NCBI GenBank assembly: GCA_012845835.1
Contig: JABAKD010000025.1
Location: forward strand, 4,109,819 to 4,173,818
Direction of reading: 5' to 3'
Length of the DNA: 64,000 nucleotides
From: Undaria pinnatifida
Taxonomy: Eukaryota; Sar; Phaeophyceae; Laminariales; Alariaceae
Each line of letters starts with the position of its first letter. Positions within the stretch are counted from its first letter, which is position 1. The translations under genes and the position numbers were made by a program. The notes below the pieces were generated by a model. That model saw only the letters and a program-made list of their open reading frames with translations. It had not been told where the DNA came from and did not search any database. Below are positions 1-9,146 of this stretch, in pieces.

Positions 1-75
1 TGTCGCTGGGTAGAAATAACGGTTTTATGTGCAGACAACACACACATGCATGCCACGGTACAGGTGCTCTATCTT
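1..75 (+). repeat. Dispersed repeat family F, partial copy
   Basis: Shares a core like GGTTTAATGTGAAGACAACA with copies near 22855-22990 and 32075-32160 (plus) and 15505-15590, 25790-25880 and 30385-30440 (minus). The copies are diverged and of different length, as expected for an old interspersed repeat. No ORF or terminal structure was recognised. Confidence 0.5.
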
Positions 76-168
76 TTTTTAACGCCCCTCAGTTCAGCAT
101 CCCTATACGTCTCCCAGCAACCGATTTTGGGGGAAAACAACAGTTCTCGCAGATGAACAATCCCATGG

Positions 169-257
169 TTAACGCCTTTACAGCTGGAAACCCGTCTTGG
201 GGGCAAACTTACTTGTAATTAGAATAGGGAGGGGTTTTGGGGTTCTCAAGGGGTTAA
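169..257 (-). mobile_element. TTAA-flanked 90-bp MITE, copy 1
   Basis: An 89-bp copy in reverse orientation, flanked by TTAA at both ends, with terminal inverted repeats of the form CCCCTTTA...TAAAGGGG, slightly mutated here. Other copies are at 2870-2958, 30074-30163, 45300-45386 and 46166-46255. A TTAA target duplication with CCC-starting ends is the hallmark of piggyBac-type elements. It is too short to code, so it is a non-autonomous copy. Confidence 0.75.
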
Positions 258-449
258 GGCGCAACCAAAAAAAACTGCCAAAAGAGACGGAAATCCCGAC
301 GATTTCCAGTTGAGGAACACTGTCGTTCAGAAAACGGCCCAGCAGAAAAACAACAAACAAAAAATCTTCTTGTATTATAGAACGCGTCATTGGCTCATTT
401 CCCCCGCATCTAGCCCTTGGTCACACAAAGAAGAAAGCTAAGAAGCACC
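258..449. other. Unassigned spacer
   Basis: No convincing coding signal or repeat was seen. Confidence 0.5.
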
Positions 450-750
450 TCAATGAAAGCAAAAACACAGTACCAGGAAAAAATATACTTCGAAATTTAT
501 TTTGTGCACGCACGACGTGTACTGCGGGGGTTCTGCACACACCTCCGCAACGTTGGCCACGCTCTCCGCCGAAGGTAGGGGAGCTTGCACGATGACCAAC
601 ACGAACCGCGTCACCCCCTCCGCTGCCTCTATCGACGGCAGAAACACCGCCCGGCCGACGAGCGGCAGGTTCGCCCCGGTCTCTTTCAGCTGCTGGTACG
701 TCTGGCCGAGACGAGGAGAGAGCAAGAAATCGACCGACCGCTCCACCCCT
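450..750 (-). CDS. Probable minus-strand coding exon, unknown protein
   Basis: On the minus strand a C/T-rich tract followed by an AG at 751-752 leads into an open frame of about 99 codons ending in TGA at 450-452. It begins GVERSVDFLLSPRLGQTYQQ and continues through a hydrophobic stretch with FVLVIVQ. In this frame most third positions are G or C down to about position 520, and the composition is protein-like; the other open frame across the region gives an Arg/Gly/Pro-rich product typical of a shadow. The last 23 residues are AT-rich and may be intronic, since a possible donor (GTACAC) lies near 518. I do not recognise the family. It is probably a terminal or internal exon of a gene whose other exons I cannot place. 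Confidence 0.45.
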
Positions 751-1301
751 CTTTTTATGCGTCGGGGGAAAGGCGGTGGGAGCGGTGGTGACGGCGGGGG
801 CGGCAAACGGTGGCGATGGCGGCAGAGACGGTGATGTTGGATTCAAGGCAAGACGAAGCCGAGCCATGGGTGAAGGAAAGAAGCGGTCCGTGAGAGGTGG
901 AGGTGGGAGAGGAAACCATGCACGCCAATTTACCGTGCTTTCCATTGGCCCGTGTAGAACAGCACCCCGACTTTTTAGGGGACGCACTACTTGGGAAAAT
1001 AGAGTGGGATCATATTCTTGGTAGGAATAAGGGTTGAGCATCGCACCCTGGTACGCCAGGAGCCACACAATTACAAGGCATACACTGGCGCTACAGTACG
1101 CGAATGGGCCACCTCTTGACGCTCCTTCCCCCTGCTCCGCACGACATGATGGGCGGAAGAACCTCATTCCGACAGGTCAGAACATCCGCTACGCTCCCCC
1201 CTACACCGATGGTTCATGGTCTCAAGACTGCGGCCATGCATGACATGAGCACACACCTTTCACACCCCGACCCAACCTCTCGGTACGCGCTTCCTCGTTC
1301 A
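751..1301. other. Pyrimidine-rich (minus) spacer or intron upstream of the 450-750 exon
   Basis: Read on the minus strand, 760-930 is C/T-rich and suits a 3' splice tract. A 248-codon minus-strand open frame crosses it but is low-complexity Pro/Arg/Gly, so it was not called. Confidence 0.4.
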
Positions 1302-1909
1302 GTAAGAATGCGAGTTATCGCACAGGCGTGCGATGGTTTTTTAATCGTCACGCTGTCGTCCTTCTAAGCACTCTTGTGCGAATACCCTGGTACGTGTGAC
1401 AACTTCGATACTTGCGCGGCAACCGAATCAAAGCATTTGGTTCTGGTACTTCTATGCACTCCCCTGTGCGATGCTGAATAAAACCACACCGGCTTTCACT
1501 GGTACTGTGGCCGTGTATCGGTAGGAATGCAGGTTGCGGTACTTGTGCGTGTTTTGTGTTTCTTCTGTGTGCTTGGTTGAGTGGATACCGTTTTCCGATT
1601 CAACGAAAATAACTTCATTATGTCTACGTGTGCACCGCCGCGGGGCCTCCACACACAACGCTGGAGCCTCGATGATAAACACCGCGACACGACTGTACTG
1701 AAAAAACCGTTCGAGCTCATTAAGTGTCCCAGGGTCACTAGCGGTAGCACGCAACCTCACGCCCGATGTGAGCATTTCCTGGAGTTTTTGTACCCCTGTG
1801 CGATACCTCCGATAGCTGTGCGGAAATCGATATTAAGTCCTTACGTTCTTGCTTTCTCAACGCACCCCTGTGCGGTTACTCCCATATGTGCGATAACTCG
1901 TATCCTTAC
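1302..1909. mobile_element. 608-bp non-autonomous TIR element with subterminal repeats
   Basis: The ends form an imperfect inverted repeat of about 23 bp (left 1303-1325, right 1887-1909) containing CGAGTTATCGCACA and its exact complement. Inside, the motif TGTGCGATA or its complement recurs at irregular spacing, for example near 1328, 1375, 1467, 1798 and 1870. Subterminal arrays of short repeats are typical of hAT- or Mutator-like non-autonomous transposons. No target duplication could be identified and no transposase is present. Confidence 0.55.
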
Positions 1910-2869
1910 GGCAATCTCTTTAAAAATCCACGCACATTTTGGGGTACAAAAAAAAAGTTGGAATTAGTGGGGGTGCCAGTTTGAAGTAGGAAAAGGAGCC
2001 AAGCAACGCCTCCAAGCGAATACCTGAAGGACGGAATGAGCACATGGTCTCTGACGGGCTTGAGCGGGCCAGGTAGCTCCATAGTCGTCGACTGATCGCG
2101 AGCGAATTTGTATGCCTGAGGGGGGGGGGGTTAGACAGGCGAGATTATCGTGTGTGTGATGAGAGCGGGCAAAAAGAAAGTCTTAAGAGGGTTGAAGGGT
2201 TGTGGGGGAGCATCCGCGGGGGGCGGGGGCGGCGAAAATTGCACTGTTGACGTATTTGGGGCGTCAAAGAGAAACACCATTGAACACAAATTACAAATAC
2301 AGCACTAGCCACGCGAAGCAACCAGGGCTGCCAGGAGTCCAGTCCATACTGCAATGTGAGGAGCTGTAAGGCGCACGGCCAACATGGCAATGAAGATAAC
2401 AGTATGGGCAAAAGCTAGAAACGGGGAATAGTTGCGATGCGACGCGATGCAAAAACAGACGACGACAAACAGCATCGGCCACACGAAGGAGCTCGCACGG
2501 CTGGGGTAAAAAGGGGTGCGTCCGAAGTGCGGACGCGTGGTACGATAGACCTAACAGCACTTTTTTTTTTCTTTGGCAAAAACGTTTTCAGAACGATGGG
2601 ACTCCTCAGGCCTTCTGGGTCTTGCTTTTATCTTGATTACAGTATAGGGAAAAACGACGAATAAAACTGACGATTACAGCATCCTTCACACAAAGCAACC
2701 CGGGCGGCTAGGTTAGGTGACGACGACTGTCCGGTCCACGTCCAACGCAAGTACCCATGTGGCACGCGCACGGCTTGCACTGCTGCCGTGGGCTTGCTGC
2801 ATGCTCGCACTCATGATAAGAACGTGCTCGTACTTTGTTTTATCGCTGTACACGGGCCCCAAACGGGGC
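1910..2869. other. Spacer without recognised gene
   Basis: Contains a G run near 2119-2128 and several short open frames on both strands with no codon bias. A duplicated hydrophobic-looking minus-strand frame at 2145-2560 was not convincing. Confidence 0.5.
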
Positions 2870-2958
2870 CAAAGCCCTTGTAGAGCCCCAAAACCCCTAC
2901 GTATACTAATTTCAAGTCATATGTCCCCCAAAGCGGGGTTTCAGTCGTGAAGGGGTTA
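2870..2958 (+). mobile_element. TTAA MITE, degenerate copy 2
   Basis: Internal sequence (TAGAGCCCC, then CCCCTAC, then a right end AAGGGGTTA) matches the 90-bp MITE family, but the left terminus has decayed. Confidence 0.6.
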
Positions 2959-3252
2959 CAGACCCAAATCGTCGGAATGTGCAGTTCTTGTTTAGCAAAT
3001 ATCAAAATTTTCATGCCTAGGCAAGAGTGGGGTTCAGTCTTCGGGTTGTACTCTCAGCATGCTCTGAAAAAGAGTTCGGGTGAGGCAGAGAGTTCCTCAA
3101 GCAACCACCCTCAGAAGGCAAAGAACAATGGTTGGTGCACCTTTAGAGCACGTCTACAACACAAGGAAGTGAACGACACGCGCGCAGCACGATGATGCTT
3201 GTACCAGCAGGAGGTTTGGTACAACCGCATTACTTTGCCGCTCTCTAGGTCT

Positions 3253-3383
3253 CTTTAGGTCGGCCCCAAGACAGGGTTAACGGAAAGTAGTACATTGCGA
3301 ACGTTGCATTCGCACCGCGGTACGTCCGCCCAAAACAGGGTTAATGGAAAGTAGTACATCGCGAACGCTGCATTCGCACCGCG
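3253..3383. repeat. 66-bp tandem duplication
   Basis: Two adjacent copies sharing ACAGGGTTAA, GGAAAGTAGTACAT and GCATTCGCACCGCG. Confidence 0.75.
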
Positions 3384-3634
3384 ATGCCCCCCACCCCCTT
3401 CCCTTAGAGCCGGGCAAGAATTGGATGAAGTGAGGATGTGCCGCTTAAACCGCGATTTTGGACGCGAAAAGAAGCAGCCGGCACAACACCCACACCCACC
3501 GCTTCCAAACACACAATGTATGAAGCAGCCGCTGCAGCATGTATCGACAGACTAACACAGCCGTCAAGGCACCGCGATTCGTTCTATTAGGATCCCATAT
3601 CGAAAGGGGGGGATGGACCTAGAGTGCCCGTCTG
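3384..3634. other. Spacer
   Basis: No supported feature seen. Confidence 0.4.
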
Positions 3635-4118
3635 CGAACCCATAATCACTTTTCTTCAATTTTAACTCTTGTACATTTTCGGTTTTCCACAAGATGAAGA
3701 TACAAGTTATTATCGGAGGTTCTTCATAACGCAATAAAGAACGCCCGGAGATCGCATAATCACTTTTCTTCAATTTTAACTTTTGCACATTTTCGGTTTT
3801 CCACAAGATGAAGATACAAGTTATTATCGGAGGTTCTTCATAACGTAATAAAGAACGCCCGGAGATCGCAACCAGTTGCAACTCCGCACGACGACCCCCC
3901 TCCATGACACAAGGAGCTCAACAGAGCAACTCGCGCCTCGACCCTCGTCCTTTGGCCGGAGGACGGTGCTTGGCTCTGCTGCTGGCGCACATGGGTCTAA
4001 ACAGCCAGGCTCTCTAGCAACCAATCCGAACCCCGAGCACTCAAAACCCAAAGGCTCTCTCATTTCACACCGCCACGGGCTCACACCGGCTTGCCTGTTC
4101 TCCAACAACCCCAGAGCA
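3635..4118 (+). repeat. Outer inverted-repeat arm, left, with internal 114-bp tandem duplication
   Basis: This segment recurs in inverted orientation at 5997-6462. Within it a unit of about 114 bp (roughly 3641-3755) is immediately repeated (3756-3870). Both arms flank the foldback element at 4358-5670, so the locus is a nested palindrome or two copies of one dispersed element in opposite orientation. No protein domain was recognised in either arm. Confidence 0.75.
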
Positions 4119-4357
4119 CAGCATCACGTCGATCGATTTTGCTTCAAGGGCGGTCTCTGGTCTCGACGGGTGTTCGTTCACGCTCGACAATAGCCTGCGC
4201 TGCAGCGAGACGACACGTATCGTTGCAAAGCCCAAGAATCACACGAGCGATTCAACCCGCTTGGACCTATCCCCAGAGGGACGGCGATGGAAGACACCCG
4301 CGCCGACAGCACAGACCAGCTTTGAAACGAAATCGGTCGACGTGACACTGCTATTGT

Positions 4358-5670
4358 AGTGCGTTAGGGGACCGCCGCGTGAGGGAGTCGCCAGAGCGTT
4401 TTTGGGCAACGGGACCGCCGAGCGAGGGGACCGCCAACGGGTTTTGAGCAGCGGGACTACGGAGAGAGGGGACCGATAAGAGGTTTTGGGTAGCGGGACC
4501 GCCGAGTGAGGGGACCGCCAAAGGCTTTAAGGCAGCGGGACAACCGATTTGACTTCATACTAAAAACGTACAGATTTTCTATTTTTCTATACCGTATAGA
4601 AGTTTAATACGCGTTCGGAAAACGAGGTATCTGGACCGAGTTTACACTAAAACATACAGATTTTAACAGAGTTTTCAGAAAAATGGGAACGGAGCCTAAA
4701 ATGAGAACCAAGCGTTATCTCCAGAACCATGTGGTGTATCAGAGAACCGAAATGATCCTGCGAAACCCCTTGGCCAGCCCTGTGAGAGGAGCTCGTCAGA
4801 ACGGTCATGCTCCATCTCATGCCTTCGGGTGGGCGCAAAAAGCGATATACGCTGGCTCTATGGTGATTTCTCTAGATGCTGGCTACCGAGGCGATGCCGA
4901 GGACTTCCAGCCTGAGCGACAGCTCATTCGAAGGCTGCTGTACAGCCCCACAGGACTGTCATTTTTTTTTTTGGAGTTGTACATAATTGGTTTGCTTTCT
5001 AAAAAAAACCGTCCGTTCTCATTTTAGGCTCCGTTCCCATTGTTCAGAAAACTCTGTTTTTTCCCCATTATTAAATACTCCTATTCTTCTATGCCGTATA
5101 TAAGTTGAATACGTGTTGGGAAAACGAGTTATCCGGACCGAGCTTATACTAAAACGTACAGATTTTCTTTATATTAAATTTACGGGGTATCCTGACCGAG
5201 TATATTCTTAAACGTACAGATTTTCCTTATTAAACTTTAAATCCCTATTAAATTTATACTAAAACGTACAGATTTTCCCTATTGAATTTTAATTTCCCTA
5301 TTAAATTTACGAGTTGTAATAGGGAAAATCTGTACGTTTACGTTTTAGTATAAAGTTAATAGGGAAGATCTGTGCGTTTTAGTATAAACTCGGTCCAGAT
5401 ACCTCGTTTTCCAAACGCGTATTAAACTTCTATACGGTATAGAAGAACAGGAAATCTGTACGTTTTAGTATCAAGTCAAATCGGTTGTCCCGCTGCATTA
5501 AAGCCTTTGGCGGTCCCCTCACTCGGCGGCCCCGCTACCCAAAACCTCTCGGCGGTTCCCTGTCTCCGTGGTCCCGCTGCTCAAAACCCGTTGGCGGTCC
5601 CCTCGCTCGGCGGTCCCGCTGCCCAAAAACGCTCTGGCGGTTTCCTCATACGGCGGTCCCCTAACGTACT
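4358..5670. mobile_element. Foldback-type element with about 325-bp terminal inverted repeats
   Basis: The left arm (4358 to about 4690) and right arm (about 5335 to 5670) are long, close inverted copies starting CGTTAGGGGACCGCC. Each arm is built of roughly 40-bp subrepeats around GGGGACCGCC and TTTTGGGCAGCGGGACC, then an AT-rich part with ACGTACAGATTTT and the palindrome-like CTATACCGTATAGAAG. A second, inner inverted pair (4668-4712 and 5013-5056) closes the hairpin. The core of about 300 bp is unrelated to the arms and looks like captured sequence. No target duplication was evident; the right end abuts the T-tract of a SINE. Confidence 0.8.
4683..5027 (+). CDS. Open frame inside the foldback element, unknown
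   Basis: A 114-codon frame spans the non-repetitive core of the foldback element. Its central part (residues about 40-90, including GWAQKAIYAGSMVISLDAGY) looks more protein-like than its ends, which are translated inner-TIR sequence. I recognise no family. It may be a captured exon fragment rather than an expressed gene. Confidence 0.2.
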   Translation: MGTEPKMRTKRYLQNHVVYQRTEMILRNPLASPVRGARQNGHAPSHAFGWAQKAIYAGSMVISLDAGYRGDAEDFQPERQLIRRLLYSPTGLSFFFLELYIIGLLSKKNRPFSF

Positions 5671-5977
5671 TTTTTTTTTTTTTTCCAACACTTCTACTTT
5701 CCAGCTTCTGGACAAGCCGATGTCACAGGTGTCGTCCCTTCTTCCCCCCCAGTTCTTGCCTTCAACTTTCATCGCGCATAGGGTTCAGCAATCCCACTGC
5801 TCGTCGATTTCTCATCGAGTGTTGCTAACTCACGCTATCGCGCTTTCCGCAAGTCAATTTGTGCACAAGCAAAAGTCCCCACGAATTTATACGAGTAGGC
5901 ACTCGGGGGAATTTGAACTCACGAAACTGACCTATAGCAGGCTCGAAGATAACCTGATACGCTACAGGGGCGACCGG
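5671..5977 (-). mobile_element. SINE family A (tRNA-derived), full length
   Basis: On the minus strand it starts near 5976 with a tRNA-like head containing an A box (TAGCGTATCAGG) and a B box (GAGTTCAAATTCC). A body of about 220 bp follows, with GACTTGCGGAAAGCGCG and GACGAGCAGTGGGATTGCTG, and an A tail seen on plus as a T run at 5671-5685. Full copies are at 29430, 31012 and 60279 and a diverged one at 28699. The internal Pol III promoter plus A-rich tail is the standard SINE layout. Confidence 0.85.
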
Positions 5978-5996
5978 CTCGCACTGTAGTAGTACT

Positions 5997-6462
5997 CTAG
6001 GGTTGTGGGAGCACAGGCAAGCCGGTTTGAGCCCCTGGCGGTGGAAATCAGAAACCCTTTGGGTTTTGAGTGCTTGGGGTTCGGATCGGTTGCTCGAGAG
6101 CCTGGCTGTCTGGACCCAGATGCGCCAGCGGCAGAGCCAAGCACTGTGCTCCGGCCACAGGACGAGAGTCGAGGCGCGAGTAGCTCTGTTGAGCTCCTCG
6201 TGTCATGGAGCCATGGAGCGGGGTTGTCGTGCGGAATTGCAACTGGTTGCGATCTCGGGCGTTCTTTATTACGTTATGAAGAACCTCCGATAATAACTTG
6301 TATCTTCATCTTGTGAAAAACCGAAAATGTACAAAAGTACCAACAACGCAGCTTGCAAAGATGAGTATTGACCTGAAATTCGTCGAACTCACGGCTGACG
6401 TCCTTGAAAATTGTTTGTAAAAGTAAAAATTGAAGAAAAGTAATTATGGGTTCGCCGACAGG
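5997..6462 (-). repeat. Outer inverted-repeat arm, right
   Basis: Reverse complement of 3635-4118, interrupted at about 6340-6435 by a family B fragment (CGCAGCTTGCAAAGATGAGT). Similarity resumes at 6436-6462. Confidence 0.7.
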
Positions 6463-6594
6463 CACTGCTGTGGTTCTTAATCGGTCAAGTGCTACAGCAG
6501 TGCATTACAAGTTCATTTGCGTGCGGTAACTCGCGGAGCTCTGTGACTTTCGATCTGATCCACGCGTTTGTGGCTCGACGTGTGGTGTTTATAG

Positions 6595-6710
6595 CAAGGA
6601 AACATAGGCCAATACAAATAAATGGCTAACTGGCTCATGCTTCAAATAAAATGACTAACTGGCTTATGCTTCAAATAAATGGCTAACTGGCTTATGCTTC
6701 GCCACCCAAC
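6595..6710. repeat. Short tandem repeat, about 30-33 bp x3
   Basis: Three units of ATGGCTAACTGGCTTATGCT followed by TCAAATAAA. Confidence 0.7.
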
Positions 6711-6809
6711 CAATAACTAGCCGTGAATTCCAGCTAGCGCACAGCCCTTGAGCTGGAGGTCTAGCGCGGCCAGCCCAGGAGTGCCGTCGACACTATCTCC
6801 TGGCTCCTA

Positions 6810-7330
6810 CTAGCTCAGTGGTTATTGTGTATCTCAAACAGCAGTCTGCCATCTAAGTGGTTATGGTGTGTCTCTAAAATCGCTTACCTGCCAGCTCAGC
6901 GGCTATGGTGGTATATCTAACAGCTGACTGCTAGCTGTTCGTTATGTCGGGGAAGCCTCCGGAGATCACCGCCAACGAAGCCGCCGAGACTCAACGACCT
7001 CGACACCATAAATTTTGTTGGGTACACATCAATACCGACTAGAACACTCAGTCATATGTGATTGAGTGGTCTAGTGAGTAGTACTATCCAACCAACACTA
7101 GCTCAGTGATTGAGGGGTACCTGGTATTTCTTAACATAGCCTACCTGCTATAGTAGCTAATTGGATACGGTTTACCTCTATCATCTCAGTTGAACAAAAG
7201 CTCAGTGGATTTGGTGTATCTCAAGTAGCCGATCGCTAGCTCAGTGACCTCCAACAGCTGGCTGCTAGCTCAGTGGTGCTAGTGTATCTCTTTCAGCTGG
7301 GCTGCTAGCTCAGTAGTTGCAGTGGTTCTG
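6810..7330 (+). repeat. Degenerate array carrying tRNA A-box-like motif
   Basis: Loosely periodic units (about 40-60 bp) contain CTAGCTCAGTGG, then GGTGTATCTC, then CAGCTG. TAGCTCAGTGG is a textbook tRNA A box, but no B box follows any unit, so these are not tRNA genes. The array sits immediately downstream (minus sense) of the exon at 7344-7454. A protein-like patch (MSGKPPEITANEAAETQR, near 6942-6995) interrupts it. Confidence 0.5.
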
Positions 7331-7343
7331 TACCACCGCCTAC

Positions 7344-7454
7344 CTGCAAGCTCTTGTGGACGGTCGCCCCGGCCACCTCCCCCGCCTTGTCCTTGCTGGC
7401 CATGTACGCACCGGCAAGGAAGTCGCGCGCGGAGACGGCATGGTCTGACACCAC
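7344..7454 (-). CDS. Isolated internal exon (37 codons), unknown gene
   Basis: Minus strand: acceptor TTTCGCAG, then 111 nt open in phase 0-0, then donor CAG|GTAGGC. It encodes 37 residues including SDHAVSARDFLAGAYMASKD, ending VHKSLQ. Third positions are nearly all G or C and the composition is soluble and helix-forming. I do not recognise the family. The matching upstream exon would lie at higher coordinates (the 8763-9146 frame is a candidate) and downstream exons at lower coordinates, where I see only repeats. Alternatively it is an orphaned exon copy. Confidence 0.6.
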
Positions 7455-8216
7455 CTGCGAAAGACAGCAAGTGATAACGCAAGATTAAAAATTTGCTATT
7501 ATGCAAGAACAGATGAGATTCTAATGTTGACGACGCCAAAAAGAAAGGAGGCCTTCGAAGTTGCCTGAAGCACCCGTCGATCACCAACGAACACAAGTTG
7601 ACGACATGTTCAGATATACTGCTTGCGAGCTCCTGGCGATAGCCATACCATGGAGCCGTTGCGATGATGCGACGATCGGTATCGCAATGCTTTACCAAGT
7701 GCCAAACTAACTACGTCATATTTGCTTGCAGTTATTGCACTCTAGTTCTACTGCTGTTGTGTTGTACAGAGTGTTACAGGTACGCACTTACCATGTATTG
7801 CACGGCAACCGCAGCATGGATTGCAGTGTAGCAGTCTAGTTCGATTTATAACGTACCACGTACGGAAACATTTCATCTTTTTGGGCAGAGCGGATCCCAG
7901 TCCATGATCTAGATCCCGCAGGGCTGATACAGCTGTACATATCATAGTATATTCCTATTTATACTGTTTACGTTATCTGTAGGATCTACCTGTAGATCAT
8001 GCTTCCCGAGTGGGATTTGTGTGACACGGATTTTGCCGCCATGCTTGTCGGGTGGGATATCTGTATCACGTTTATCTTGCGCAGCATCTCACAACGGCAA
8101 ATGAAGGATCTATTAATGGATGACCTAGACCATGATCTGTCTGCTGTGTAACACATTCTACAGCTGCTGGGCAGCGAGCGGCATCTACTCCGCACAGCAG
8201 CGGCTTTACTACTGAC
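7455..8216. other. Spacer or intron with a dispersed fragment
   Basis: The stretch 8040-8160 (CGGCAAATGAAGGATCTA, CATGATCTGTC) resembles 14700-14795. No coding signal was seen. Confidence 0.45.
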
Positions 8217-8362
8217 TTTTTTTTTTTTTTTTTTTTTATCCTCCGGCGGATGGGGAAAAATAAAGCTTTCGTAGCTCACCACACTTCCACGTATTTTCTT
8301 ACGCGTCGTGTGTCGATTTAGCTCAGTTGCTTTCGCAGCCCAACGATAGCTGGCGCACCCTT
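8217..8362 (-). mobile_element. Family E retroposon, 3' part
   Basis: Read on minus it ends CCATCCGCCGGAGGATAAAA followed by a long A run. Other copies: 20910-21075 (minus); 29948-30262, 54940-55095 and 56166-56358 (plus); head only at 10738-10850. Shared 3' end with variable 5' extent suggests retroposition. Confidence 0.75.
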
Positions 8363-8762
8363 CGGGTCCCATTGACTGTTTTGTCATTACGCAAGGTTGT
8401 TGGCTGTACCAGAGCGCATTGCTCCGTTCCACAGATATGTGGTTTCGAGATGCCGTTACAGCAGTATCCCCACCCTAAAATCGACCTACCAGGTGTGGCG
8501 AAGCACAGCAGAGCAATCACGGTCGCGGTCCTGCTTTGCACGAACAGCAGCAGCAGAACACATAATATCATGCGAGGTAATATCATGCGAGGTATGAACC
8601 TGGTACCAGGTACATGATGCGGCCTGTAGGCGGTATCATCAATCATTGACAGTCCCAAACGGTTATGATCTTGAACGTGCATGTATACGATATATGAATG
8701 TGATCCGCCCTTTCCGAAGCCGGAGCACGATACCCTTATAATAGCTATCACACGAGGGCCTA
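8363..8762. other. Spacer
   Basis: Contains two direct copies of ATCATGCGAGGTA (near 8567 and 8581). No gene seen. Confidence 0.4.
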
Positions 8763-9146
8763 CTACCCGGCCCAGACTTCACATGGGCTAGAAAGGGATG
8801 CTCGTAGCATCCCCAGGCATGTTATACATAGGACCCCCCCCCGCGCGCGCCGCCCACCACCCCCCCGTAAGCTCTCTTGTCTGTACATGTGACTCGCCTG
8901 GTTGCTGTCCCAGAACTTGCGCTGCAGAGTAGCCAGTATCCTCCCAGGAACATGCATCACCCCGATCGTCTCCCGCTGTCTCTTTCCCCGTGCGGTCTTC
9001 CAATACTCACGGGGCGGTGGCCCTCCTCGAGAGTGGAGGCTGCCCTCCATGCTGTTCCTTCCAGAGCTTCCATGCCGACTAGCACTATTGCTGCTGCTGT
9101 TGGTCGTGCTGTTGATTGCGGGAGAAGCGCGGAGATCCTCCGCCAT
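8763..9146 (-). CDS. Candidate minus-strand first exon or ORF, unknown
   Basis: A 127-codon frame starts at an ATG in good context (AATAATGGCG) at 9146. Residues 1-45 are Ser/Asn/Gly-rich and probably disordered. Residues 46-93 are more protein-like and basic (EYWKTARGKRQRETIGVMHV). The last 34 codons run through G/C homopolymer and are likely intronic. It lies upstream, on the same strand, of the exon at 7344-7454. No family is recognised and no clear donor was chosen. Confidence 0.3.
   Translation of the reverse strand: MAEDLRASPAINSTTNSSSNSASRHGSSGRNSMEGSLHSRGGPPPREYWKTARGKRQRETIGVMHVPGRILATLQRKFWDSNQASHMYRQESLRGGGGRRARGGVLCITCLGMLRASLSSPCEVWAG

Noticed and set aside
421-1167. 248-codon minus-strand open frame
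   Set aside because: Pro/Arg/Gly-rich shadow of the better-supported frame at 450-750 and of a pyrimidine tract.
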